Shown here: positions 42,534 to 54,500 of the stretch, one piece after another
Position numbering within the stretch: position 1 is the stretch's first letter
Layout: every line of letters starts with the position of its first letter
Assembly (NCBI RefSeq): GCF_018294505.1
Contig: NC_057811.1
Location: 29,906,618-29,970,617 of the forward strand
Direction of reading: 5' to 3'
Length of the DNA: 64,000 nt
DNA from: Triticum aestivum
Taxonomy: Eukaryota; Streptophyta; Magnoliopsida; Poales; Poaceae
Notes under the pieces: model-generated
Seen by the model: the letters and a program-made list of their open reading frames with translations, nothing else
What the model was told of the DNA's origin: nothing
Database searches by the model: none
Made by a program: the position numbers and the translations under genes

Positions 42534-44247
42534 TGTTGGAAATATGCCCTAGAGGCAATAATAAAATGGTTATTATTATATTTCCTTGTTCATGATAATT
42601 GTCTATTGTTCATGCTATAATTGTGTTATCCGGAAATCATAATACATGTGTGAATACATAGACCACAACATGTCCCTAGTGAGCCTCTAGTTGACTAGCT
42701 CGTTGATCAACAGATAGTCATGGTTTCCTGACTATGGACATTGGATGTCATTGATAACGAGATCACATCATTAAGAGAATGATGTGATGGACAAGACCCA
42801 ATCCTAAGCATAGCACAAAGATCGTGTAGTTCGTTTGCTAGAGCTTTTCCAATGTCAAGTATCATTTCCTTAGACCATGAGGTCGTGTAACTCCCGGATA
42901 CCGTAGGAGTGCTTTGGGTGTGCCAAACGTCACAACGTAACTGGGTGACTATAAAGGTACACTGCAGGTATCTCTGAAAGTGCCTGTTGGGTTGACACGG
43001 ATCGAGACTGGGATTTGTCACTCCGTATGACGGAGAGGTATCTCTGGGCCCACTCGGTAATGCATCATCATAATGAGCTCAAAGTGACCAAGTGGTTGGT
43101 CACGGGATCATGCATTACGGTACGAGTAAAGTGACTTGCCGGTAACGAGATTGAACGAGGTATTGGGATACCGACGATCGAATCTCGGGAAAGTAACGTA
43201 CCGATTGACAAAGGGAATTGCATACGGGATTGATTGAATCCTCGACATCGTGGTGCATCCGATGAGATCATCCTGGAACATGTGGGAGCCAACATGGGTA
43301 TCCAGATCCCGCTGTTGGTTATTGACCGGAGAGTCGTCTCGGTCATGTCTGCATGTCTCCCGAACCCGTAGGGTCTACACACTTAAGGTTCGGTGACGCT
43401 AGGGTTGTAGAGATATTAGTATGCGGTAACCCGAAAGTTTTTCGGAGTCCCAGATGAGATCCCGGACGTCACAAGGAGTTCCGGAATGGTCCGGAGGTGA
43501 AGAATTATATATAGGAAGTTCAGTTTCGGCCACCGGGAAAGTTTCGGGGGTTATCGGTATTGTACCGGGACCACCGGAAGGGTCCCGGGGGTCCATCGGG
43601 TGGGGCCACCTATCCCGGAGGGCCCCATGGGCTGAAGTGGGGAGGGGAACCAGCCACTGGTGGGCTAGTGCGCCCCCCTGGGCCTCCCCTGCGCCTAGGG
43701 TTGGAAACCCTGGGGGTGGGGGGGGCGCCCCACTTAGCTTGGGGGGCAAGCCACCCCCTTGGCCGCCGCTCCCCCTTGGAGATCTGATCTCCTAGGGCCG
43801 ACGCCCCCCCAGGAGGCCTATATATAGTGGGGGGGGAGGGAGGGCAGCAGTACCCTAGCCCCTGGCGCCTCCCTCTCCCTCCCGTGACACCTCTCCCTCC
43901 CGCTTGCGCTTGGTGAAGCCCTGCCGGGATCCCGCTACTTCCACCACCACGCCTTCGTGCTGCTGGATCTCCATCAACCTCTCCTTCCCTCTTGCTGGAT
44001 CAAGAAGGAGGAGACGTCGCTGCTCCGTACGTGTGTTGAACGCGGAGGTGCCGTCCGTTCGGCGCTCGGTCATCGGTGATTTGGATCACGACGAGTACGA
44101 CTCCATCAACCCCGTTCACTTGAACGCTTCCGCTTGCGATCTACAAGGGTATGTAGATGCACTCCTTCCCTCTCGTTGCTAGTAAACTCCATAGATGGAT
44201 CTTGGTGATGCGTAGAAAATTTTACAATTCTGCTACGATCCCCAACA
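42534..44247 (+). repeat. 3' LTR, complete (1714 bp)
   Basis: TGTTGGAAATATGCCC to TCCCCAACA. It has all the bases missing from the 5' LTR. TATA-like TATATATA near 43819. The following bases belong to the resumed SIRE-like LTR. Confidence 0.9.
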
Positions 44248-44358
44248 TGCATATCAATAGGATCTTTTCTATTGTTTGTCTTTGAAACTTTCATGTTTTG
44301 AAGACTTTCATAAAAATCGCCTATTCACCCCCCCTCTAGTCGATAACTAGCACTTTCA
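44248..44358 (+). repeat. 3' LTR of SIRE/Maximus-like element, right part
   Basis: Contains CGCCTATTCACCCCCCC and TCTAGTCGATAACTAGC and ends ACTTTCA. Joining it to 34357-35586 gives an LTR of about 1.34 kb, interrupted by the Angela-type insertion. The target duplication cannot be verified because the 5' end of this element is gone. Confidence 0.65.
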
Positions 44359-44768
44359 GAGGCGCTGCCAAGGCCTTCTTTAGTTGGCCCCTCTTCGAGC
44401 TCGGGGGAAACCCTAGGTCCGGGTCTCCCGGACCAGATAGTGACGGAGTCTCGGCAACGTTCTCCTTCTTGAAGGCACTATCTTGCTTGCTCGCGGTGTC
44501 CCCGGTTCTGGCTCGGACGATGTTGTAGTTCTCGTTGGTTTTGCTGGCGCCGCTATTGGCTCGGGTCTGGTGGGTTTAGCTGTGATGTATCTTCTGTTTG
44601 GGCCGAGCATCCTTTGTCTCTCTGCTCCGGGCACCATGTTCATGTCTGTCTGCATTCGTGTCATGTGTTGTACCCCCTGTACTGAATCTTCTTCTTCTTC
44701 TTCTTCTTCTTCTTCTTCTTCTTCTATCAATGGAATGATATGCAACCTTTGCGTATTCGAGAAAAAAG
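44359..44768 (+). mobile_element. LINE 3'-end remnant with (CTT)n
   Basis: The 3' portion of a non-LTR element as I recognise it from grass genomes: a GC-rich 3' untranslated zone, a CTT microsatellite (44688-44725, about 12 units), then ATCAATGGAATGATATGCAA and GCGTATTCGAGAAAAAA at the end. The 5' part is cut by the retrotransposon to its left. No coding frame remains. Confidence 0.55.
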
Positions 44769-45500
44769 GTGAAACACATTTCTTTCTTTCCTCACCACAC
44801 TTTTTCCATTCCGGCGCTCTATCCCCTGTCATAGTGCGCCATGTCTATTTCTCATCCTCCCTACCATACTCTTTAACTATATCTTTTTTTTTTGAACATT
44901 TGGCTTCTTGCAAAACGAACAAGAATAGTAACCCCCACCCCCAAAGGTCAAGATATCTTGATAGAACAACCACTAGATATTACTAATCTGCTATTTCAAA
45001 CTACATTTCCAAACAAAGTAGTGGTAACGTGAAATCCGCAAGGACCAAGAATAAGATGATTTTCAGAACTGGACAGATTCAAGTGATTGAGGAAGGCATG
45101 CATTCTAGTCGCTTTAAACAATCGATATTCCATCAGATTTACATGCGGATGGAGCACGCCGGCGTCGCAATTCGGGGAGGAAACAGACATGTGAAGAGAA
45201 GAAGAAGCCTGTGCTATGCTCGGCAGTGTTGTTTTTTCTCTTTGTTTCTAGACAATTCCTCTTTTTGAGTGGATGCTAGGCAGTGTGTGTGCAGCAGCGT
45301 CGTCGTCCTTATGCAGTTGTGAGGTGGGCTCACGGCCCAGCAGGCCTTCTCATTACCGGCCCATTTATGAAACATTCCGCACAAACCCGCCGTTCCGTTC
45401 CTCTCTCTCTTCTCCCACGAGACCTCTCCGCCGCCGGCCGGGTTACGATCGATCCACGCATCCCAGCGGCGGCCGGAGAGAGTTGGGGTACGGAATACCG
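44769..45500. other. intergenic, no gene seen
   Basis: Begins with GGTGAAACACATTTCTTTCT, a relative of the repeats at 26765-27045. No supported coding region. The last 200 bp are GC-rich and may be the 5' region of the frame starting at 45501. Confidence 0.4.
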
Positions 45501-45828
45501 ATGCCCGTTCTCTGCGGCGGCGTCGTGCGCGATGGGGAGCGACGCGCACCTCTACTCTACCACGGCTCCCTCTTTGACTCCCGCTTCGACGCCGACGAGC
45601 TCAAGAGCCTCCTCGACGCCCACCTCTTCCGGCACCGGCAGGTTCGGTTCAGAAATTCCCCTCCAACCGTATCATTCATATCTCGTTCATCGGATCCTGG
45701 CAGAGCTCGGACTGATTTGATTTGCGTGCGGCGCCGGCGCAGGTGGTGGTCAAGGATGAAGAAGATCGTCGGGGGTGGGGGAGTTCCTCTACCTCTACCT
45801 TCATCCAGTACACCAATGTGACTAGTTT
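45501..45828 (+). pseudogene. unrecognised gene fragment, two candidate exons
   Basis: From ATG 45501 the frame uses strongly GC-ended codons, as in genuine grass exons (..LFDSRFDADELKSLLDAHLF..), to a donor CAG|GTTCGG at 45641. A second candidate exon follows the acceptor CCGGCGCAG at 45743 (VVVKDEEDRRGWGSS.., FIQYTNV) and meets TGA at 45826-45828. I cannot name the family. It could be a short hypothetical gene, a captured exon, or the 5' end of a gene truncated where the NLR-like remnant begins. Confidence 0.35.
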
Positions 45829-46415
45829 ATGACATATGTGCCAGACCTGAGTAAGCAGAGCAGTACGTCAGCTATACTGCTGATTCTTTCAGCTAGATTC
45901 ATGCGACAATTGCATGTTTTTCCGGAGAACAACCACTTCTTTCAACAAATGCAGACTCGTGGATGCTTCGATTGGACCATGAATTCGCTGCAATTGCATA
46001 TTTGATATCCAAACCAAAATTATCTCTGATTTTGCATGCAAAGATCATGCTAATGCGTAACTCTGAGGCTGTTGGTGAACTTATTAGCTGAATTTTGAAG
46101 ATTTTCTTTTCTTTGTGTAAAGTGGTGGGACACACTGTTGGAAGTGATTCTGTGATTTTTTTTTTCTGCTCATGTCGCAGGCACCAAATGAAGCGGATCC
46201 TCCTGCCATATGCTATTGCTAGACATGGATTGCTCAAGAGTTCAACAATTAATATTTGCTTCAAATTTGCCTTTGGAGATCATGGATGGTGTGGATTCAG
46301 TTCATGCTGATAGTATGTCCTGCATCCAATCTGAAACTAGTGTTAAGGAAGTTCGTGACAGTATGCCAAACAAACACGCTGTTTTGGCATTATATTCATG
46401 ATGGCTGACGGCTCC

Positions 46416-46908
46416 TAAAGTGGATGATCTCATCATCAGCTGTGCCCCTTAATAGCTTGAGGGATCTGTTCATTGATCACCTGACTTGCTGCACACAGCT
46501 TCCTGATGGCTATTTGGAGTTTATTCAGACCCGCTGTGCTGAAACTCTTATAAGAAACATAATCTGAATATGCTGCATGTTTCATAACATAGTCATAGAT
46601 ATGGAGGATGATGCAGCCATGTCGAGCTCTGACGCCGAGGTTTGGAATTACCATCAACAAGTGCGCCAGATAGCAAATGAGGACGCCATCAGGGCAAGGG
46701 ATATGATGTCGCAGTACTTCTTGACCACCATGTCATCCCAATCAGGAGGTAAATTAACACAACTGCTCTTACATCTCAATTTGTTCATCTGGTTGCTCTG
46801 TCCACTAATTTCTTCATATCTATTCCTCCCGTTGTTTCCATCCTTCATCTGTTTACTAGATGCAAAGGAGGACCATGAGATAGCTGCGTCAGGCTCAGGG
46901 GGTCATTA
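46416..46908 (+). pseudogene. remnant of a second NLR-HARBI1-like fusion gene
   Basis: Bases 46416-46530 match the LRR exon of the receptor (21290-21420: CCTAAAGTGGATGATCTCAT, CACACAGCTTCCTGATGGC) but with frame breaks. From about 46571 the sequence matches 23365-23540 of the nuclease-like exon (HNIVIDMEDDAAMSSSDAE, YHQQVRQIANEDAIRARDM). It then reaches a donor GGAG|GTAAAT at 46749 and an acceptor TTACTAG at 46858, with the final DAKEDHEIAASGSG and a stop at 46906-46908. Roughly 1.9 kb of intervening sequence is missing relative to 17908-23761. It cannot make an NLR. Confidence 0.75.
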
Positions 46909-47159
46909 ACGAAAAAAACTTCTTTCTGCCAGCTTCATTCTAGGTACTACTGCTAGCACACTGTGCTTCATCAGCTCTTGTTATTCGCTCTATTCCAGCG
47001 ATATCACTGTTCTTTTGTTCTTTGTTTGTCTTTTTTGTTGACATATTAATTACATAGCACAGAAACAAAAGTAACCGATAAAACCATCAGCAATGTGCTA
47101 AGCAAAACCTCAGTAGCTATTAACTGAGGCTCTTACGTAATTCCCTTTGTGTACCGACA
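46909..47159. other. 3' flank of the remnant
   Basis: Diverged copy of the NLR 3' flank at 23761-23930 (AGCAATGTGCTAAGCA, CTTGTTATTC.CTC). No gene. Confidence 0.5.
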
Positions 47160-47582
47160 ATTATTTTTTTAGAGGAAAAGGGTCACAGCCTCGGCTCCAT
47201 TTTATATAAAATGAAACCAAACATCATTCTCCTATTACAACAAAAGCTCACGGAGGGAGACTGATTCACCTGCTTCAGGACAGTCCACTGAGAGCAAGCT
47301 ACTGCTATGCTTCTCACCACCACCTGCACCCCAGACCATGCTCACTGGTTAAAGCAAATCTTACTTCTACATTTCCACAGAGCCAAAAGAGTGGCTGCAT
47401 GAACAAGATTAATAGCTTTTTCTTTTCTTGCTAACCCACCACCTAGCATTGGACTCACAGTCAACTGCACGCCTAATAGTTAGTTATATAATGTTTCTCC
47501 ATTCCTCAGCAGCAACATCACATTCGGAAAACAAACGCATGCAAAATTGAGGCTCTTTGCAATGTAGACAAGATAAATGATC
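47160..47582 (-). mobile_element. LINE 3'-end remnant
   Basis: Minus-strand reading ends in ATATAAAATGGAGCCGAGGC, CCTCTAAAAAAATAATT-like tail, a terminus I recognise from grass LINEs. Upstream, SCLHCKEPQFCMRLFSEC and AAEEWRNI resemble the zinc-binding C-terminal region of LINE ORF2. It carries stops and is cut at 47583 by the Copia insertion. Confidence 0.45.
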
Positions 47583-47706
47583 TGTTGGATAAACAGCAAC
47601 TAGTATTCACTGAGGGCCAAAGGCCATTACATATACATGTGTGGTAAAGTGCAGGAAACCCCTTATACAATGGGATATACCGAAAAGGGACTATACACAT
47701 CTAACA
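47583..47706 (-). repeat. 3' LTR, 124 bp
   Basis: On the minus strand it starts TGTTAGATGTGTATAGTCC and ends TTATCCAACA. The length fits short-LTR Copia lineages. The partner LTR is not in the window. Confidence 0.7.
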
Positions 47707-47718
47707 CCCCCCTCAAAC

Positions 47719-49463
47719 TCATGGTGGATCAACAACACTGAGTTTGGAGAGGAAAAAGCCATGCTGTGCTCGAGTCTGTGCCTTCGTGAAGAAGTCCGCC
47801 AACTGTAACTTCGAGGGCACATAGTGAAGAGCGAGAGTCTGATCCTGCATAGCAGCACGCATAAAGTGGGCATCCACACCGATGTGCTTGGTGAGCTCAT
47901 GCTTCACCGGGTCACGCGCAATACTGATAGTACCGGTACTGTCTGACAGTAAGGGAGTCGAGGTAGTAGCAGACACACCAAAGTCCTCAAGTAACCACCG
48001 TAACCAGATCACCTCAGCCGTCAACATAGGCATGGCTCGCAACTCAGCCTCTGTGCTCCAGCGAGAAACTGCAGTCTGTTTCTTGGTCTTTAAGGCAATA
48101 AGAGAGCCACCAAGAAAGACACAATAAGTAGACAGCGAGCGTCGATCAGAGGGATCACTAGCCCGGGTAGCATCAGAGTATGCCTGGAGCTCAAGAGAGC
48201 TGAAGCGGGGAAAGAAAAGGCGCTGAGAGATCGTGCCACGAAGATATCGTAGAACATGGAGGAGATGACTATAGTGGACAGAGGTGGGGGCTGAAACAAA
48301 CTGACTCAGGATGTGGACATGATATGAGATGTCAGGACGCGTAACAGCAAGATAGACAAGACTGCCAACAAGGTGACGATAGAGAGTGGGATTAGGAAGA
48401 GGGTCTCCATCAGAGGCACGAAGTTGAACGTTGAGCTCCATAGGAGTCACAACTGTGCGCTCATCACCGAGAGCAGCGCGAGCAAGAAGATCCTGAATAT
48501 ATTTTTCTTGGGAGATGTAGAAGCCATCAGAGGTCGAGGAGATCTCGATCCCAAAAAAACAGCGAAGTGGACCAAGATCAGTCATGAGGAAGTTGTCGCG
48601 AAGGCGAGCCTTAACAAAGGAAATATAGTCAGAGTCGTCACCAGTGATGATCATGTCATCAACATAGAGAAGGAGAAGAGTCCGACCACGAGGAGACGTG
48701 TGAACAAACAACGCGGGATCATGATCACTGGGCAAGAAACCAGCCGTAGTCACACAGAGGCGAAGCGCTCAAACCAGGCGCGAGGGGCCTGTTTAAGACC
48801 ATAGAGGGAGCGGCGAAGTCTACAAACCATACCATCAGGAGCATAGTACCCTGGTGGTGGCTGCATATAAACCTCCTCACGCAACTCGCCATTGAGAAAG
48901 GCGTTCTGAACAACAAGTTGAGAGATAGACCAATGACGAACAGAAGCCACAGCAAGAAGAGTGCGAACAATGGTCATGTGGGCCACAGGAGCGAATGTCT
49001 CATCATAATCGCGTCCCTGCTCCTGCTGAAAACCACGGGCCACAAGACGCGCTTTGTAGCGCTCAAGACAACCATCAGAGCGAGTCTTAATCTTGTAGAC
49101 CCACTTGCAGGTGATGGGACGAACACCGGAAGGGAGGGAAACCAGATCCCATGTGCCAGAGCGCTCAAGGGCAGCAAAGCTCTTCAGCCATCGCAAGCTG
49201 CCATTCAGGCTGAGTCATGGCAGTCCGATAGGAAGTGGGCTCAGCAATAACAGAGAGACCGTACCGATCAGGAGAGTAGCGATCAGGCGGGGGGCGAGGC
49301 CGAGCACTGAGGTTATGAACCGGGGAAGGCGTGAAGGGAGGTGCACCAGAGGTGGAAGGCGCGTCAGGAGAATCATCCTCAGAGCGAGGGCGACGGGTAT
49401 AGTGGAGAGGAAACGGTGAGAGAGGGCGACGAACTGGAGATGATGGTGGAGAGGTGGAGGAGG
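47719..49463 (-). pseudogene. reverse transcriptase/RNase H part of the short-LTR Copia
   Basis: Minus-strand frames 49509-49165, 49196-48750 and 48753-47719, joined by frameshifts. Pro/Ser-rich linker, then [20 protein letters not shown] and [19 protein letters not shown]. The catalytic block reads [13 protein letters not shown], where QLDVKNAFLNG is normal: the first catalytic Asp is Val. LLLYVDDMIITGDD retains the YVDD pair. RNase H: STEAELRAMPMLTAEVIWL and a terminal LADFFTKAQT. It ends just before the polypurine tract. It continues upstream at 58508 across the nested insertion. Confidence 0.8.
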
Positions 49464-49468
49464 AGGAT

Positions 49469-51197
49469 GTTGGGGAACGTGGTAATTTCAAAAAATTTCC
49501 TACGCACACGCAAGATCATGGTGATGCATAGCAACGAGAGGGGAGAGTGTCGTCCACATACCCTTGTAGACCGTTAAGCGGAAGCGTTATGACAACGCGG
49601 TTGATATAGTCGTACGTCTTCACGATCGACCGATCCTCAGTACCGAACGTACGACACCTCTGCGTTCAGCACACGTTCAGCTCGGTGACGTCCCGCGAAC
49701 TCACGATCCAGTAGAGCTCGAGGGAGAGTTTCGTCGGCACGATGGCGTGGTGACGATGTTGATGAAGCTACCGTTGCAGGGCTTCGCCTAAGCACCGCTA
49801 CGATATGACCGAGGTAGATTATGGTGGAGGGGGGCACCGCACACGGCTGGGAGATATCAATGATGAACTTGTGTGTTCTAGGGTGCCCCCTTGCCCCCGT
49901 ATATAAAGGAGCAAGGGGGGAGGCCGGCCGGCCCTGTAGGGCGCGCCAGGAGGAGTCCTCCAAGTAGGAGTAGGACTCCCCTCTTTCCTACTCCTACTAG
50001 GAGGGGGAAAGGAAGGGGGAGAAGGAGAAGGAAAGGGGGCGCCCCCCTTCCTAGTCCAATTCGGACCAGAGGGGGAGGGGGCGCGCGGCCTGCCCTGGCC
50101 GGCCCCTCTCTCTCTCCACTAGCGCCCAACTAGGCCCATTAACCCCCGGGGGGTTCCGGTAACCCCTCCGGCACTCCGGTAAAATCCCGATTTCACCCGG
50201 AACTCTTCCGACGTCCAAATATAGGCTTCCAATATATCAATCTTTATGTCTCGACTATTTCGAGACTCCTCGTCATGTCCGTGATCATATCCGGGACTCC
50301 GAACTACCTTCGGTACATCAAAACATATAAACTCATAATACCGATCGTCGCAGAACTTTAAGCGTGCGGACCCTACGGGTTCGAGAACTATGTAGACATG
50401 ACCGAGACACGTCTTCGGTCAATAACCAATAGCGGAACCTGGATGCTCATATTGGTTCCTACATATTCTACGAAGATCTTTATCGGTCAAACCGCATAAC
50501 AACATACGGTGTTCCCTTTGTCATCGGTATGTTACTTGCCCGAGATTCGATCGTCGGTATCTCAATACCTAGCTCAATCTCGTTACCGGCAAGTCTCTTT
50601 ACTCGTTCCGTAATGCATCATCCCGCAACTAACTCATTAGTCACATTGCTTGCAAGGCTTATCGTGATGTGCATTACCGAGAGGGCCCAGAGATACCTCT
50701 CCGATAATCGGAGTGACAAACTCTAATATTGATCTATGGCAACTCAACAAGTACCATCGGAGACACCTGTAGAGCACCTTTATAATCATCCAGTTACGTT
50801 GTGATGTTTGGTAGCACACAAAGTGTTCCTCCGGTAATCGGGAGTTGCATAATCTCATAGTCATAGGAACATGTATAAGTCATTAAGAAAGCAATAGCAG
50901 TAAACTAAACGATCAAGTTCTAAGCTAACGAAATGGGTCAAGTCAATCACATCATTCTCCTAATGATGTGATCTCGTTAATCAAATGATAACTCATGTCT
51001 ATGGCTAGGAAACTCAACCATCTTTGATCAACGAGCTAGTCAAGTAGAGGCATACTAGTGACACTATGTTTGTCTATGTATTCACACATGTATTATGTTT
51101 CCGGTTAATACAATTCTAGCATGAATAATAAACATTTATCATGATATGAGGAAATAAATAATAACTTTATTATTGCCTCTAGGGCATATTTCTTTCA
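49469..51197 (-). repeat. LTR (3' in element orientation), 1729 bp
   Basis: Plus strand TGTTGGGGAACGTGG to CATATTTCTTTCA. TATA-like TATATAAA (plus) around 49900. It contains G/A-rich tracts near 49975-50060. Confidence 0.9.
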
Positions 51198-51212
51198 GTC
51201 TCCCACTTGCAC
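51198..51212 (-). other. polypurine tract
   Basis: Minus-strand GTGCAAGTGGGAGAC directly before the LTR, as in the plus-strand relative at 42521-42533. Confidence 0.8.
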
Positions 51213-51242
51213 TAGAGTCAATAGTCTAGATTATACAGTAAT

Positions 51243-51590
51243 CTCTGTTGGAAAAGGCAGTGCCTAGGAGGCGCTAGGCAATAGCCAAACGCCTCGCCTA
51301 GGGCATAAATGGAGGTCTAGGCAGTGCAAGCAAGGAATTGCCTATCCAAGAAAGAAATCATGCCACATACTACACTGATATGCCAAACGGGTTATATTCC
51401 AATGGCAGTAGACGGTAATTAACTTATTTGTATGCCCTAAACTAATATCAACACCCATATAATAATCACAAATACACTATGAGTAAAAACTATATTACCG
51501 CCTAGGCCGCGCCTAGGGCGCTTAGGCACCGCCTAGGCACTAGGCGAAGGCCAACCGCCTCGCTTACGCCTACCGCTTTTTCCAACCTTG
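51243..51590. mobile_element. hAT-type MITE inserted at the pol stop codon
   Basis: 348 bp with an 8-bp direct repeat ACAGTAAT on each side (51235-51242, 51591-51598), as for hAT elements. Ends CTCTGTTGGAAAAGGC and, inverted, CAAGGTTGGAAAAAGCG. Subterminal zones are packed with GCCTAGGC/CGCCTAGG words on both sides of an AT-rich centre. No coding frame of its own. It interrupts the last codons of the Angela-like pol. Confidence 0.8.
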
Positions 51591-54500
51591 ACAGTAATGA
51601 TTCTAACACCCATGGAGTCTTGGTGCTGATCATGTTTTGCTCGTGGAAGAGGCTTAGTCAACGGGTCTGCAACATTCAGATCCGTATGTATTTTGCAAAT
51701 CTCTATGTCTCCTACCTGGACTTGATCTCGGATGGAATTGAAGCGTCTCTTGATGTGCTTGGTTCTCTTGTGAAATCTGGATTCCTTTGCCAAGGCAATT
51801 GCACCAGTATTGTCACAAAAGATTTTCATTGGACCTGATGCACTAGGTATGATCCCTAGATCAGATAAGAACTCCTTCATCCAGACTCCTTCATTTGCTG
51901 CTTCCGAAGCAGCTATGTACTCCGCTTCACACGTAGATCCCGCCACGACGCTTTGTTTAGAACTGCACCAACTGACAGCTCTACCGTTCAATGTAAACAC
52001 GTATCCGGTTTGCGATTTAGAATCGTCCGGATCAGTGTCAAAGCTTGCATCGACGTAACCATTTACGACGAGCTCTTTGTCACCTCCATAAACGAGAAAC
52101 ATATCCTCAGTCCTTGTCAGGTATTTCAGGATGTTCTTGACCGCTGTCCAGTGATCCACTCCTGGATTACTTTGGTACCTCCCTGCTAAGCTAATAGCAA
52201 GGCACACATCAGGTCTGGTACACAACATTGCATACATGATAGAGCCTATGGCTGAAGCATAGGGAACACTTTTCATTTTCTCTCTATCTTCTGCAGTGGT
52301 CGGGCATTGAGTCTGACTCAACATCACACCTTGCAACACAGGAAAGAACCCTTTCTTTGCTTGATCCATTTTGAACTTTTTCAAAACTTTGTGAAGGTAT
52401 GTGCTTTGTGAAAGTCCAATTAAGCGTCTTGATCTATCTCTATAGATCTTGATGCCCAATATGTAAGTAGCTTCACTGAGGTCTTTCATTGAAAAACTCT
52501 TATTCAAGTATCCTTTTATGCTATCCAGAAATTCTATATCATTTCCAATTAGCAATATATCATCCACATATAATATTAGAAATGCTACAGAGCTCCCACT
52601 CACTTTCTTGTAAATACAGGCTTCTCCAAAAGTTTGTATAAAACCATATGCTTTGATCACACTATCAAAACGTTTATTCCAACTCCGAGAGGCTTGCACC
52701 AGTCCATAAATGGATCGCTGGAGCTTGCACACTTTGTTAGCCCCCTTTGGATCGACAAAACCTTCTGGTTGCATCATATACAACTTTTCTTCCAGAAATC
52801 CATTCAGGAATGCAGTTTTGACATCCATTTGCCAAATTTCATAATCATAAAATGCGGCAATTGCTAACATGATTCGGACAAACTTAAGCATCGCTACGGG
52901 TGAGAAAGTCTCATCGTAGTCAACTCCTTGAACTTGTCGAAAACCTTTCGCAACAAGCCGAGCTTTGTAGACAGTAACATTACCGTCAGCGTCAGTCTTC
53001 TTCTTGAAGATCCATTTATTCTCCATGGCTTGCCGATCATCGGGCAAGTCAACCAAAGTCCACACTTTGTTCTCATACATGGATCCCATCTCAGATTTCA
53101 TGGCCTCAAGCCATTTTGCGGAATCTGGGCTCACCATCGCTTCTTCATAGTTCGTAGGTTCGCCTTAGTCAAGTAACATGACCTCCAGAATAGGATTACC
53201 GTACCACTCTGGTGCGGATCTTACTCTGGTTGACCTACGAGGTTCGGTAGTAACTTGATCTGAAGTTTCATGATCAATATCATTAGCTTCTTCACTGATT
53301 GCTGTAGGTGTCACAGGAACCAGTTTCTGTGATAAACTACTTTCCAATAAGGGAGCAGGTACAATTACCTCATCAAGTTCTACTTTCTACCACTCACTTC
53401 TTCGAGAGAAAATCCTTCTCTAGAAAGGATCCATTCTTAGCAAAAAATGTCTTGCCTTCGGATCTGTGATAGAAGGTATACCCAATAGTTTCCTTTGGGT
53501 ATCCTATGAAGACACATTTCTCCGATTTGGGTTCGAGCTTATCAGGTTGAAGCTTTTTCACATAAGCATCGCAGCCCCAAACTTTAAGAAACGACAACTT
53601 TAGTTTCTTGCCAAACCACAGTTCATAAGGCGTCGTCTCAATGAATTTCGATGGTGTCCTGTTTAACGTGAATGCAGCCGTCTCTAAAGCATAACCCCAA
53701 AACGATAGCGGTAAATCTATAAGAGACATCATAGATCACACCATATCTAGTAAAGTACGATTACGACGTTCGGACACACCATTTTGCTGTGGTGTTCCGG
53801 GTGGCGTGAGTTGCGAAACTATTCCGCATTGTTTCAAATGTAAACCAAACTCGTAACTCAAATATTCTCCTCCACGATCAGGTCGTAGAAATTTTATTTT
53901 CTTGTTACGATGATTTCCACTTCACTTTGAAATTCTTTGAACTTTTCAAATGTCTCAGACTTATGTTTCATTAAGTAGATATACCCATATCTGCTCAAAT
54001 CATCTGTGAAGGTGAGAAAATAACGATACCCGCCGCGAGCCTCAATATTCATCGGACCACATACATCAGTATGTATGATCTCCAACAAATCTGTTGCTCG
54101 CTCCATTGCTCCGGAGAACGTCGTTTTAGTCATCTTGCCCATGAGGCATGGTTCGCAAGTACCAAGTGATTCATAATCAAGTGATTCCGAAAGTCCATCA
54201 GTATGGAGTTTCTTCATGCGCTTTACACCAATATGACCTAAACGGCAGTGCCACTAATAAGTTGCACTATCATTATCAACTCTGCATCTTTTGGCTTCAA
54301 TATTATGAATATGTGTATCACTACTATCGAGATTTAATAAAAGTAGACCACTCTTCAAGGGTGCATGACCATAAAAGATATTACTCATATAAATAGAACA
54401 ACCATTATTCTCTGATTTACATGAATAACCGTCTCGCATCAAACAAGATCCAGATATAATGTTCATGCTTAACGCTGGCACCAAATAACAATTATTCAGG

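Larger units (their letters stand above)
35587..44247 (+). mobile_element. Angela/BARE-type Copia retrotransposon, nearly complete
   Basis: Two LTRs (35587-37230, 42534-44247), primer site, gag-pol and polypurine tract are in canonical order on the plus strand. The 5' LTR lacks its first 66 or so bases, so the insertion boundary and target duplication cannot be read. It is nested in the SIRE-like 3' LTR. Its only obvious coding lesion is one frameshift in integrase near 40195, and the LTRs differ little, so it is a young insertion. Confidence 0.9.
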
